Below are positions 45,254-53,765 of a DNA stretch of 64,000 nt, piece by piece; the stretch's first letter is position 1, and the number at the start of each line of letters is the position of its first letter. Made by a program: the position numbers and the translations under genes. This DNA is from Actinoplanes missouriensis 431 (GTDB lineage: Bacteria > Actinomycetota > Actinomycetes > Mycobacteriales > Micromonosporaceae). A model generated the notes under the pieces. It was not told the DNA's origin. It saw nothing but the letters and a program-made list of their open reading frames with translations, and searched no databases. The DNA lies in contig NC_017093.1 of NCBI RefSeq assembly GCF_000284295.1, positions 62,001 to 126,000 on the forward strand, in the 5' to 3' direction.

Positions 45254-45401
45254 TTCCATCGGTGGCCCTCGCCGCACTCGGCACCGGGAAGCCAGCCCTC
45301 GGACGGCCGCTGCGTGTTCCGTGCGGGGTGGGCGGTCCGGCCACGTGTGCGCGCTGCAGCGGGTAGGTTTTGGCCAGCCGATCCACTGCGGGAGATCATC
45401 G

Positions 45402-46217
45402 ATGTCGTATGCCGCCCAGCCGCCCGTTGCCGCGCCCCCGCAGAGCATGCCCGGCGCGCCACCGGGGCCCCGCCGGCCGGCCGCCGTGACGACCGCTGTC
45501 GCTCTGCTCTGGACCATGGCGGTCGCCGGGTTCGTCTATGCGGCGGGGATGGTGGCTGTCACGCCCGGAACCGTCGGCCGGTTCCGGGACGCCACGTCGG
45601 GCTCCGAGGTCGCGGAGAACTTCATCGCCGTGATCTGGCTGGACTCGGCGGTCGGCGCGGTGGTCGCCCTCCTGATCGTGGCGCTCTTCGTGGTGCTCGG
45701 TCTCGGCCTGCGCCGGGGCAGCCGGGTGGCCTGGGGCGTGACGCTCACCGCCTGTGCGCTCGGCGTGCTCGGCGGGTGCGGGTCGGTGGCGGCGATCGGC
45801 ACCCAGCAGTCCGGTGACGCGTTGACGGGTTCGCTCGGCGAGGCGTTGAACGAGGCCTATCCCGCGGGCTGGATCGGTCTGAACGCCGCCGTGGCGGTCG
45901 CGCAGGTGATCGCGTACCTGATGGTGGGTTTTCTTCTGCTCCTTGCTCCGCGTGCCTTTTTCAACGGCGGCGGCGCTGCCGCGGTGCCCCCGCCGGGTGG
46001 GATGCCGCCGGCCGGTTTCGGGTACGCGATGCTACCCGTATACCCGCCGAGTGAGTCGCCCGTCACAACTTCTCCGTGGGCCGCGCCACAATCGGCGGAT
46101 CAATACTCCCCTTCGGATCAATCTCCGTCCGATGCGGATCAGAACGTGGTTCACCCTGCGGCGCAGAAGCCGGCGCCCCGTCCGGAAGACGAGTTCTGGT
46201 CACGACCTTCCGAGTGA
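45402..46217 (+). CDS. Four-TM membrane protein with Pro/Ser-rich tail
   Basis: 271 residues from ATG 45402, with GGGAG upstream. A Pro-rich first 30 residues, then four membrane segments (AVALLWTMAVAGFVYAAGMV; AVVALLIVALFVVLGLGL; LTACALGVLGGCGSVAA; AVAVAQVIAYLMVGFLLLLA), then a short P/S/Q-rich cytoplasmic tail (PVTTSPWAAPQSADQYSPSD). Same layout as the preceding gene, suggesting duplication. Its own promoter is likely because a terminator separates them. Function unknown. Confidence 0.7.
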   Translation: MSYAAQPPVAAPPQSMPGAPPGPRRPAAVTTAVALLWTMAVAGFVYAAGMVAVTPGTVGRFRDATSGSEVAENFIAVIWLDSAVGAVVALLIVALFVVLGLGLRRGSRVAWGVTLTACALGVLGGCGSVAAIGTQQSGDALTGSLGEALNEAYPAGWIGLNAAVAVAQVIAYLMVGFLLLLAPRAFFNGGGAAAVPPPGGMPPAGFGYAMLPVYPPSESPVTTSPWAAPQSADQYSPSDQSPSDADQNVVHPAAQKPAPRPEDEFWSRPSE

Positions 46218-46610
46218 ACTCGCCGGTAACAAACGCAATCCGGTCGGGTATCGACGACTGTGGGTCACTCGAACGGGTACAGACGGTTTCTGCGAGCGTC
46301 ACCCGATCGGCTGTCCGGATAGATGTTGGTCGTCCGGACGGTGGGTGTTTTCGCCTGGACGGACAAACGTGATTTCCGGCTCTCACAGGAGTCTCACAGC
46401 CCATCCACCAGGTGATCCTGAGGTGCGTAGAGGTACCGTGGCGACGTTACCTGCTTTGAGCTGCATCTATGGTCGGGGGAAAGGCTGACGTCCCATGGGC
46501 GATTGGTAAACCTTCTTTACAGAGGCTGGCAATGCCCTGGGTCAATAGTTCCGTTCCGCCCCGGCGGGGCGAAAGATTCCGGTTTTAGTCCAGCCAGTAC
46601 GCTCGATGTC
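46218..46610. other. Intergenic, less GC-biased stretch
   Basis: 393 nt without a credible gene. Base composition is less GC-rich than the surroundings. No tRNA or known riboswitch pattern was recognised. Confidence 0.4.
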
Positions 46611-47015
46611 ATGGAAGCACGGCACGACCTGGGTAAATTCATCACTGAATTAGCCGTCGCGCAGCGTGGCGTCGTGCTTTCATCGGGTCGTGAGCTGTTG
46701 GGTTCGGAGAGTGGCGTCCAAAAGATCGCGCAGTGCCGCGTGATGGTCTCGATGCGTTCTGTTGCGGGTCATCGTCCGAGATCGGTGAGCCGAAACAATC
46801 GACGAATTGACAATGTGGGCCGCCTCACTCCGGAGACGGGGATCGAGAGCTCGACACGGATCGGTCGCGACCAGATGGCGGCTGAGGCGTTGCAGGAGGC
46901 AGAGACCGAAGTCGGTGTCGCAGGTTTTGGACGAGCGGATGCGGGAGCGGTGCGGTTTGCCGGCTCTCTCGGCCGGTCGGCCGTCCCGGCGATCGATCTC
47001 GGCCTTACGGCCTGA
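46611..47015 (+). CDS. Uncertain 134-residue ORF in a low-bias region
   Basis: An ORF from ATG 46611 (MEARHDLGKFITELAVAQRG) to 47015. Third-codon G/C is clearly lower than in neighbouring genes (CTT, GTT, TCA, AAT, CGA codons are common), there is no strong ribosome-binding site and I recognise no domain. It could be a foreign or decaying gene, or a chance frame. The other strand also has an open frame here (46769-47041), equally unremarkable. Confidence 0.25.
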   Translation: MEARHDLGKFITELAVAQRGVVLSSGRELLGSESGVQKIAQCRVMVSMRSVAGHRPRSVSRNNRRIDNVGRLTPETGIESSTRIGRDQMAAEALQEAETEVGVAGFGRADAGAVRFAGSLGRSAVPAIDLGLTA

Positions 47016-47081
47016 AAGTTAGCCGGTTCGTCCCTGCACACATGCAGGAGAATCGATGCAGTTGGTGGAAGGATGGAGATC

Positions 47082-47450
47082 GTGGGAACTGCGTTGGCGG
47101 AAATGACTATGCCTCAGATCTCGCCGCTTGCTGGCGAGCCGATTGAACGCGCTGACGCCGAGCGCCTGGCGGGAGTGCTGAAGGCGCTCGCCGACCCGGC
47201 CCGGCTGCGGCTGCTGAGCCTCATTCAGTCCGCGACTGATGGCGAAGCGTGCGTCTGCGACCTGACGGCCCCTCTGGGCCTCTCGCAGCCGACCGTGAGC
47301 CACCACCTCCGGATTCTGACGGAGGCTGGTCTGCTGGAGCGCGAGAAGCGCGGTGTCTGGGCGTACTACCGCCTGGTGCCGACGGCGATCGCGACGATTG
47401 CGGACCTGCTCACCCCGCCGCGCAAGCGGGCCACCAAGAAGGCCCGCTGA
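47082..47450 (+). CDS. ArsR/SmtB-family metalloregulator
   Basis: 122 residues from GTG 47082, chosen because AAGGA sits 8 nt upstream; ATG 47073 has no proper spacing. Winged helix ADPARLRLLSLIQSATDGEA, then CVCDLTAPLGLSQPTVSHHL (the metal-binding CxC of the alpha3 helix followed by the recognition helix) and LREKRGVWAYYRLV wing. CxC sensors of this type respond to arsenite, cadmium or other thiophilic metals. No metal resistance gene is adjacent, so the target is unknown. Confidence 0.85.
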   Translation: MGTALAEMTMPQISPLAGEPIERADAERLAGVLKALADPARLRLLSLIQSATDGEACVCDLTAPLGLSQPTVSHHLRILTEAGLLEREKRGVWAYYRLVPTAIATIADLLTPPRKRATKKAR

Positions 47451-47520
47451 TCCGTTGGGAAACGCCTGGCGTCACTGAAACATGGGGGCGTGACGCCAGG
47501 CCGAGGTTCAGGAGGAACGG

Positions 47521-48195
47521 GTGAACTACGTTCCCGGCGACCTGCGTGACCAGCTCGCACACGTGGGTTACGACGTGGTGCAGGCGGGCCTTGTGTGCGG
47601 GTCGGGCGGCAACCTGTCCGCCCGCATCCCCGATGAGGACGCCCTCTGGGTCACCGCGAGTGGCTCCTGGCTCGACCGTCTGAGCCGCAACACCTTCGCG
47701 CCGGTCCGCATCTCCGACGGCGAGCCGGCCATGGTCGGCACCACGCCGCCGCCGAGGATCGAGCCGACGAGCGAGCTGGCTCTGCATCTCGCTCTCTACC
47801 GTGCCCGCCCGGACGTCAACGCGGTGATCCACCTGCACCCGCAGACGGCCCTGCTGCTGGACGCCCTCGGCGAGCACATCCGGATCGTCACCACCGACCA
47901 CGCGTTCTACCTGCGGCGGGTGTCGACGGTTCCGTTCCGGCTGCCGGGCAGCACCGAGCTGGCGTCGCTGACCGCGGCGATGGCGGCTGACGGCACCGAC
48001 TGCCTGGTGCTCAGCCAGCACGGCTGCGTCGTGATGGGCGACTCCGTCGAACTGGCGCACAAACGGGCTCGCAACCTGGAGGAAGCGGCCTCTCTGACCT
48101 ACCGGGCCCTGACGGCGGGCCGGCTGGAGAACCTCCGGGACTGTCCGGAAGAGTTCCTGGACCGGCTGCACGGCTCCACCGCCGTCACGGTCTGA
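47521..48195 (+). CDS. Class II aldolase/adducin-family protein
   Basis: 224 residues from GTG 47521, preceded by CAGGAGGA. Class II aldolase fold: SGGNLSARIPDEDALWVTAS phosphate loop, metal-binding VNAVIHLHPQTALLLDAL with HxH, and the third His in VLSQHGCVVMGDSVELAH. Family members cleave or epimerise sugar phosphates such as fuculose-1-phosphate or ribulose-5-phosphate. It follows the ArsR gene by 70 nt; any link is speculative. Substrate not deducible. Confidence 0.88.
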   Translation: MNYVPGDLRDQLAHVGYDVVQAGLVCGSGGNLSARIPDEDALWVTASGSWLDRLSRNTFAPVRISDGEPAMVGTTPPPRIEPTSELALHLALYRARPDVNAVIHLHPQTALLLDALGEHIRIVTTDHAFYLRRVSTVPFRLPGSTELASLTAAMAADGTDCLVLSQHGCVVMGDSVELAHKRARNLEEAASLTYRALTAGRLENLRDCPEEFLDRLHGSTAVTV

Positions 48196-48203
48196 GAAAC
48201 GCG

Positions 48204-48241
48204 AAACGGCCCGGCACCCCTCGCGGTGTGCCGGGCCGTTT
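48204..48241. terminator. Bidirectional terminator
   Basis: 14-bp stem AAACGGCCCGGCAC / GTGCCGGGCCGTTT with a 10-nt loop, between the convergent aldolase and DedA genes. Confidence 0.8.
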
Positions 48242-48254
48242 GTCGTGGACCGGA

Positions 48255-49370
48255 TCAGCGTGGCCAGTTCTGGTTCTGCTGCCCATAGGGGTCCTCGCCG
48301 GAGGCGGGCGTGCCGTAGACCGCTCCCGAGGACGGCGGCGGGTACTGCTGGCCGCCGTACTGCCCGGTGGGCTCGTCGTAACGGTCCTGCTCGCCGTACT
48401 GCGGCTGGCCGTAGCTCTGGGAGTGGCCGTAGCTCTGGGGCTGACCGTGCGTGGCCTGACCGTGCGAGGGCTGACCGTGCGTCTGGGGCTGACCGTAGGC
48501 CGGGGACTCACCGTAAGTCTGCGGCTGGCCGTAGGTCTGGCCGCCGTAGGGCTGCTGCTGGTGGTGCGGGTGGATCTCCTCGTGGGCGGCGTCCGCGGCG
48601 CCGGCGACGGTGGCCACGGCGACCACGCCGAACGCCTCGGCCGGGCCGGGGCCGTCGGCGGGAGCGTTCTTCTTGTGCTTCCGCTCGCGGAGGATCTCGA
48701 TCAGGATCGGCAGCACCGAGATCAGGACGATCAGCACGACCACCGGCAGGATGTAGTGGTCGATCTTGTCACCGATGGCGTCGTAGATCTGCTGGGCCAG
48801 CAGGTAACCGATCAGGATGATGCCGTCGGTCCAGAGGATCGCGCCGACCACGTTCCACACGAAGAACTGGCGGGCGGGCATGCCGAGGGTGCCGGCGACC
48901 GGGTTGAGGAACGTCCGGACGACCGGGATGAACCGGGCGAGCACCACGGCCTTGGCCGGGCCGAACTTCTCGAAGTAGTACTCCGCCTTCTCGACGTACT
49001 CCTTCTTGAAGAGTTTCGAGTCGGGCTTGTCGAACATCCGACGGCCGTATCGGGCGCCCAGCCAGTGCCCCAGCTGGGCGCCGATGATGGCGCAGATCGG
49101 CGCGCCGATCAGCAGCCCGGCGATCGGCAGCTTCGCGCCGCTGCCGAAGATCGAATCTGCCACCGAGGAGGCCGCGACGCCCGCCAGGAACAGCAGGGAG
49201 TCCCCCGGGAAGAAGAAGCCGACCAGCAGGCCGGTCTCCGCGAAGAGGATGGCCAGAACGCCGGGCAGCCCGAAGGTCGACAGCAGATCCTTCGGGTCCA
49301 TCGGGTTCAGAGCAAGCTGCTCGGTGAGCGCATGGATGTCCACGAGGAGCCAGGGTACCGGCCTGCTCAA
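48255..49370 (-). CDS. DedA-family membrane protein with Gln/Gly/Tyr-rich tail
   Basis: 371 residues from ATG 49370; GTG 49343 (start of the conserved MDIHALTEQ-like segment) is an alternative. DedA/VTT domain in the first 225 residues: GFFFPGDSLLFLAGVAASS, ICAIIGAQLGHWLGARYGRR, FGPAKAVVLARFIPVVRTFL followed by NPVAGTLGMPARQFFVWNVV. DedA proteins are lipid scramblases or flippases needed for membrane and undecaprenyl-phosphate homeostasis. The last 120 residues form a low-complexity tail (YGQPQTHGQPSHGQ repeats) not seen in most DedA proteins. Monocistronic. Confidence 0.87.
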   Translation of the reverse strand: MSRPVPWLLVDIHALTEQLALNPMDPKDLLSTFGLPGVLAILFAETGLLVGFFFPGDSLLFLAGVAASSVADSIFGSGAKLPIAGLLIGAPICAIIGAQLGHWLGARYGRRMFDKPDSKLFKKEYVEKAEYYFEKFGPAKAVVLARFIPVVRTFLNPVAGTLGMPARQFFVWNVVGAILWTDGIILIGYLLAQQIYDAIGDKIDHYILPVVVLIVLISVLPILIEILRERKHKKNAPADGPGPAEAFGVVAVATVAGAADAAHEEIHPHHQQQPYGGQTYGQPQTYGESPAYGQPQTHGQPSHGQATHGQPQSYGHSQSYGQPQYGEQDRYDEPTGQYGGQQYPPPSSGAVYGTPASGEDPYGQQNQNWPR

Positions 49371-49428
49371 GCCGGTACCTGTATGAATCCTGTGGATACC
49401 GTTTGCTCGTCAGAAAGTCACCCGGTGG

Positions 49429-51927
49429 TCACAACCGCGGGTCGACCGGCTCGGACTCGGCCGCCAGGATGGCGAACACGAGTTCGTGCACACGCCATGC
49501 CGGCGCGCCCTCGGCCAGTCGATCCAACGCGGCCAGACCGAGGCCGTGCTCCCGCAGCGCGAGCGCCCGTTTGCGGCCCAGGTTCCGCCCGCGCAGCCGC
49601 TCCAGCTGTTCCGGGCGGGTGTACTCGGGACCGTAAATGATCCGCAGGTACTCCCGGCCGCGGCACTTCACGCCCGGCTGCACGAGCCGGCCCGACGCGT
49701 CCGTCGCGCCCAGCCCCGCCCACGGTTTGACCACCATGCCCTCGCCACCCGCGGCGGTCAGCGAGAGCCACCAGTCGGTCGCGGCGGCCTCCGCCGCCGG
49801 GTCGTCCAGGTCGACGGTCATCCGCCGGGTGGGTGTGAACAGCTCCGGGTCTGCCGCGACCAGGCGGTCCGCCAGCGCCAGGTGCCAGTCATGGTCCTTC
49901 CCCCGGTACGCCTGACCGGCGCCCGCCAGCACGGCGAACGGCGCGAGAGTGACACCGGTGAGGCCGTCCGTGGGTTTCACGTAGGACCGGTACGCCGCCG
50001 AGTAACCATCGATCTCCGTCGCGCGCAGTTCGAGCCGGTCCCGCAGCGCCGCCACGTCCAGCCCTCGGGCCGCGGTCCGGTCGAGCACGGCCAGCGCCGC
50101 GGGCAGGGCGGACCGTCCGGCCGCGCCCACACCGGCGTAGTGGTCCCGGATCAGCGAGCCGGCCTTCGCCGACCACGGCAGCAGCTCGGCGTCGAGCAGC
50201 AGCCAGTCGGTCTCCAGCTCGGCGAAGAGCGGCGCCGCCGCGGCGCGGACCCGGGCGAGAAGAGGCTCGTCCAGCTCCGGACCGAAGAACGGCCGTCCGG
50301 TACGCGTCCAGATGGCGTCCCCGGCGCCGGCGGCCGAGACCCGCACCACGGCCCGCGAGCCCATGTGCTTCTCCTCGCAGACCACCCGGCTCACCCCGGC
50401 GGCCCGCAGATCGGCGAAGGCCGACGACGGGTGCTCGAGGTATCCGTCCACGGTCGAGCTGGAGCAGGGCGCCATCGTCGGCGGCAGCCACACCAGGGTC
50501 TCCGGGTCGACGGCGAACCGGCCCATCACCTCCAGGGCGGCTGCGGCGTTCTCGGCGGGGACGGTGGTTCGCCCGTACCCGTAATCGATGTGACGACGGC
50601 CCGTCACGTCCGCGATGTCCAGACCACCATCGGGTTTTGTCGCGACAGCGACCAGGGGGCGCACCGGCGCGTAGTACTCCTTCGCGGCGGGGACCGCGAC
50701 CAGCTCGCGCGACGGCCAGCGCAGCGCGGTCAGCGAGCCGCCGAAGACGCAGCCGGTGTCCAGGCAGATCGTGTTGTTGATCCACTCGGGCACGGGCGTC
50801 GGCACGTGACCGTAGACGACGGCGGCCGAGCCACGGTATTCCTTCGCCCAGGGGTAACGGACCGGCAGGCCGTACTCGTCGGTCTCGCCGGTGGTCTCGC
50901 CGTAGAGCGCGAAGCTGCGCACCCGGCCGGACGCCCGCCCGTGGTACGCCTCCTTCAGGCCGGCGTGCGCGACCACGAGCTTGCCGTCGTCGAGCACGTA
51001 GTGGCTGACCAGGCCCTCGATGAAGGCTTTCACCTCGGCGACGAACTCGTCCGGCTCGGCGGCGAGCTGCTCCAGCGTCTCCGGCAGGCCGTGGGTGAGC
51101 TGCACGTTGCGGCCGTTGAGCTTGCGGGCCAGTTTCTGCTCGTGGTTTCCCGGCACGCAGATCGCATGACCGGCCGCGACCATGCCCATCACCAGGCGCA
51201 GCACGCCCGGGGAGTCCGGCCCGCGGTCGACCAGGTCGCCGACGAAGACGGCCTTGCGACCCGGCTCGGGGTGCACGGCGTCCACCGGGCGGCCCTGGTC
51301 GTCGCGGATCACGGTCCAGCCCAGCTTGCCGAGCAGCAGCTCCAGTTCGGCGCGGCAGCCGTGCACGTCGCCGACGATGTCGAACGGCCCGTGCTCGTCA
51401 CGGCGGTCGTTGAAGAGCTTCTCGTACCGGATCTCGGTGTCGGCGATCTCGTCGACGCCGCGCAGCACGTGGATCTTGCGGAAGCCCTCGCGGCTCAGCT
51501 GGTTGAGTGAGCGTCGCAGGTCACGGTGCATCCGGGTGAGCACCTGGCGGCCGAACGTGCGGTCCGCGCGGGCCTGCGTGCGCTCCCAGGCCAGGGACTC
51601 CGGCACGTCCAGCACGATCGCCACCGGCAGCACGTCGTGCTCCCGGGCGACCTTGACCAGCCCGGCCCGGGCATGCGACTGCAGGTTGGTGGCGTCGACG
51701 ACGGTGAGCCGGCCGGCCGCGAGACGCTTGCCGGCCACGTAGTGCAGCACCTCGAAGGCGTCCGCGGACGCCGACTGGTCGTTCTCGTCGTCGGCGACCA
51801 GGCCGCGGAAGAAGTCCGAGGAGAGCACCTGGGTGGATTTCCAGTGCTTGCGGGCGAACGTCGACTTGCCGGAACCGGAGATGCCGACCAGTGCGACGAG
51901 GGCGAGGTCGGGAACGTCGATGATCAT
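49429..51927 (-). CDS. pnkp: Bacterial Pnkp: RNA kinase-phosphatase-ligase
   Basis: 832 residues from ATG 51927. Kinase P-loop LVGISGSGKSTFARKH (K21, S22) with LSSDFFRG acidic base; metallophosphatase FDIVGDVHGCRAELE, AVFVGDLVDRGPDS, CVPGNHEQ, VVAHAGL and VVYGHVPTPVPEWINN; C-terminal ligase/adenylyltransferase with EEKHMGSRAVVRV (lysine nucleophile), EGMVVKP and VKCRGREYLRII. The order matches Clostridium thermocellum Pnkp. It heals cleaved RNA ends (5' phosphorylation, 3' phosphate or cyclic phosphate removal) and seals them with Hen1. The start overlaps the hen1 stop by 4 nt (ATGA). A longer frame reaching 52527 runs inside hen1 in another frame. Confidence 0.95.
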   Translation of the reverse strand: MIIDVPDLALVALVGISGSGKSTFARKHWKSTQVLSSDFFRGLVADDENDQSASADAFEVLHYVAGKRLAAGRLTVVDATNLQSHARAGLVKVAREHDVLPVAIVLDVPESLAWERTQARADRTFGRQVLTRMHRDLRRSLNQLSREGFRKIHVLRGVDEIADTEIRYEKLFNDRRDEHGPFDIVGDVHGCRAELELLLGKLGWTVIRDDQGRPVDAVHPEPGRKAVFVGDLVDRGPDSPGVLRLVMGMVAAGHAICVPGNHEQKLARKLNGRNVQLTHGLPETLEQLAAEPDEFVAEVKAFIEGLVSHYVLDDGKLVVAHAGLKEAYHGRASGRVRSFALYGETTGETDEYGLPVRYPWAKEYRGSAAVVYGHVPTPVPEWINNTICLDTGCVFGGSLTALRWPSRELVAVPAAKEYYAPVRPLVAVATKPDGGLDIADVTGRRHIDYGYGRTTVPAENAAAALEVMGRFAVDPETLVWLPPTMAPCSSSTVDGYLEHPSSAFADLRAAGVSRVVCEEKHMGSRAVVRVSAAGAGDAIWTRTGRPFFGPELDEPLLARVRAAAAPLFAELETDWLLLDAELLPWSAKAGSLIRDHYAGVGAAGRSALPAALAVLDRTAARGLDVAALRDRLELRATEIDGYSAAYRSYVKPTDGLTGVTLAPFAVLAGAGQAYRGKDHDWHLALADRLVAADPELFTPTRRMTVDLDDPAAEAAATDWWLSLTAAGGEGMVVKPWAGLGATDASGRLVQPGVKCRGREYLRIIYGPEYTRPEQLERLRGRNLGRKRALALREHGLGLAALDRLAEGAPAWRVHELVFAILAAESEPVDPRL

Positions 51928-53402
51928 GCGGACACCTCGGTGCTGGTGAAGTCGGTGCTGGTGATTTCGGTCTTCGTGGCGTCGGTCTTCGTGGCGTCGG
52001 TCTTCGTGACTTCGGCCTTCGTGAAGAGGGCGAGCTGGGTCGGTGCGCCGGTGACCTCGTGGTCGTCGCCGACGCCGCGGATGGTCACCGTGTAGCCGTG
52101 CTCGGCGGCGACCCGGCCGGCCCAGTCGGCGAACTCGGCACGGGTCCACTCGAAGCGGTGGTCCGAGTGGCGCATCCCGGTCAGCCCTTCGTAGTGCACG
52201 TTGTACTCGGCGTTCGGCGTGGTCACGATCACCGCTTCGGGCCGCGCGTGCCCGAAGACGGCGGTCTCCAGGGCCGGCAGCCGGGGGAGGTCGACATGTT
52301 CGATCACCTCCATCAGTACCGCCGCGTCGAAGCCGCGCAGCCGGTCGTCGCGGTAGGTGAGCGCGGTCTGGATCAGCTTGACCCGGCCCTGCTGCCGCTC
52401 CGGGAGCCGGTCCAGCCGCAGCCGCCGGGCCGCCTGCTCCAGCGCCCGGCTGGACACGTCCGCACCGACGATCTCGGTGATCGAGCGCTGCTTCATCAGC
52501 GCGGTGAGCAGCGCGCCTCCGCCGCACCCGAGGTCGAGCACCCGGGTGGCGGCCACCTCGGTCAGCGCGGCGAGGACGGCGTCGCGCCGGTGCTCGGCGA
52601 GCGGCGCCCGGCGCGGCACCGGCAGCTCGGCCTCCTCCTCGATGGCCGGCTCCTCGCCCGCGTCGAGCAGCTGCAGCGCGGTGGTCGCCAGGGACTTGCG
52701 GTGCGCCAGGTATCGGCGGGCGATCAGCACCTTCTCCGGGTGGCCGGCGAGCCAGCCCTCGCCGGATCGCAGCAGTTTCTCGATCTCGTCCGGGGCGACC
52801 CAGTAGTGCTTGCCGTCGTCGAGCACCGGCAGCAGTACGTACAGGTGGTTGAGGGCGTCGGCGAGCCGGAGCTCACCGGAGAGATGCAGGTCGACGTATC
52901 GGCTGTCGCCACTGGGCTGCCCCGCCGGGGAAGACCGAAACAAAACCGCACCAATCTCCGGCTCGAACGGGATCGGGTTGGCCGTCACCGTCCAGCCGAG
53001 CGGGGCGAAAAGGCGGGTCACCAGGTCGGTGGTGCCGCGCAGCACCGGCACGTGGATCTCGAGCGGGATCGGCGTGGCGGCCAGCTCCGGCCGGTCCTTC
53101 GACGCGCCGCGCAGGGCGCTGCGGAACACCTTGGCGAGGGCGCTGGCCAACAGGCTGGAGGCCGCGTACGGCCGATCGTTGACGTACTGACTCAGCTCGA
53201 AGGCGTCCCGCTGGGCCCGCAGCAGCCGGGGGTCGACGTCCAGCAGCAGCGCCGCGGTGCACCTGTCCTCGGTCGCCTCGGGGTACATGACATACGCCGT
53301 ACCGGTGGGCACGTCGAAGGAATGAACCTTCTCGAGGGGCTTGACCAGCAGGTATCCGAGGTCGGTCGCGGGCCGGTGAGTGGTCGTCAGGGTGAGCAGC
53401 AC
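51924..53402 (-). CDS. hen1: Hen1: 3'-terminal RNA ribose 2'-O-methyltransferase with Pnkp-partner domain
   Basis: 492 residues from GTG 53402. The first 270 residues are the bacterial Hen1 N-terminal domain, which binds and activates the Pnkp ligase (LRAQRDAFELSQYVNDRPYA; LRLADALNHLYVLLPVLDDG). The methyltransferase domain follows at about residues 286-460: VLDLGCGGGALLTALMKQ, then the metal-binding AVLMEVIEHVDLPRLPAL and HSDHRFEWTRAEF. It methylates the 2'-OH at the break so the repaired RNA resists re-cleavage by the same ribotoxin. The last 30 residues are unusual Thr-rich pentapeptide repeats. Confidence 0.95.
   Translation of the reverse strand: MLLTLTTTHRPATDLGYLLVKPLEKVHSFDVPTGTAYVMYPEATEDRCTAALLLDVDPRLLRAQRDAFELSQYVNDRPYAASSLLASALAKVFRSALRGASKDRPELAATPIPLEIHVPVLRGTTDLVTRLFAPLGWTVTANPIPFEPEIGAVLFRSSPAGQPSGDSRYVDLHLSGELRLADALNHLYVLLPVLDDGKHYWVAPDEIEKLLRSGEGWLAGHPEKVLIARRYLAHRKSLATTALQLLDAGEEPAIEEEAELPVPRRAPLAEHRRDAVLAALTEVAATRVLDLGCGGGALLTALMKQRSITEIVGADVSSRALEQAARRLRLDRLPERQQGRVKLIQTALTYRDDRLRGFDAAVLMEVIEHVDLPRLPALETAVFGHARPEAVIVTTPNAEYNVHYEGLTGMRHSDHRFEWTRAEFADWAGRVAAEHGYTVTIRGVGDDHEVTGAPTQLALFTKAEVTKTDATKTDATKTEITSTDFTSTEVSA
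51940..52014. repeat. Five 15-bp tandem repeats encoding the hen1 tail
   Basis: Units at 51940, 51955, 51970, 51985 and 52000; two (51970 and 51985, GTCTTCGTGGCGTCG) are identical and the others vary. They encode T-K-T-D-A and T-S-T-E/D-x pentapeptides. Confidence 0.85.
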
Positions 53403-53457
53403 CCGTTGATCGTCTCAGTGGCCGTCCACCCGGTCGAACGAAAATCGCCGCCGGAGC

Positions 53458-53643
53458 TCAGCGGTAGTCGTCGTCGAACGCCACGGTCCGGCCCTGCTCC
53501 TGAGCGTCCCACTCGTTGGCGTCGGCGACCACCGGGATGTCCTCCCACTCGTCGTCCTGCCAGCTCGGGACGGCGGCCACCGCCTGCTCCGCCGCGTCCA
53601 CCTCAGGGGTCTCCAGGTCGAGGTGCTCGATCGGGTGCGTCAT
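53458..53643 (-). CDS. Small acidic 61-residue protein
   Basis: ATG 53643 with GAAGGGA upstream. Sequence MTHPIEHLDLETPEVDAAEQ then AVAAVPSWQDDEWEDIPVVA and ANEWDAQEQGRTVAFDDDYR: very acidic, with Trp and Asp pairs. It lies 55 nt upstream of hen1 on the same strand without an obvious terminator between them, so it may be the first gene of the RNA-repair operon. No known family recognised. Confidence 0.6.
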   Translation of the reverse strand: MTHPIEHLDLETPEVDAAEQAVAAVPSWQDDEWEDIPVVADANEWDAQEQGRTVAFDDDYR

Positions 53644-53765
53644 GGCCGGCTCCCTTCGCTCGTCGCCGCCTCGTGGCGAGGCGGCGCCCCGCCCCGTCTC
53701 CTATGGTGCGGCTTCCCCGGTGAAGATGCCGCGCAAACCGGCACGTGTCGCCGGATCCTCGCGCT

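Noticed and set aside
46218-47072. Possible mobile element or toxin-antitoxin module
   Set aside because: No transposase, integrase, terminal repeats or recognisable toxin motif; only weaker codon bias, reported as a low-confidence ORF and finding instead.
47073-47081. ATG 47073 as the ArsR start
   Set aside because: The ribosome-binding-like AAGGA overlaps it; GTG 47082 has correct spacing. The difference is only three residues.
51928-52527. Extended N-terminus of Pnkp (longer open frame)
   Set aside because: The extension lies fully inside hen1 in another frame and reads as Arg/His repeats; family members start at the MIIDVPDLALVALVGISGSG segment.
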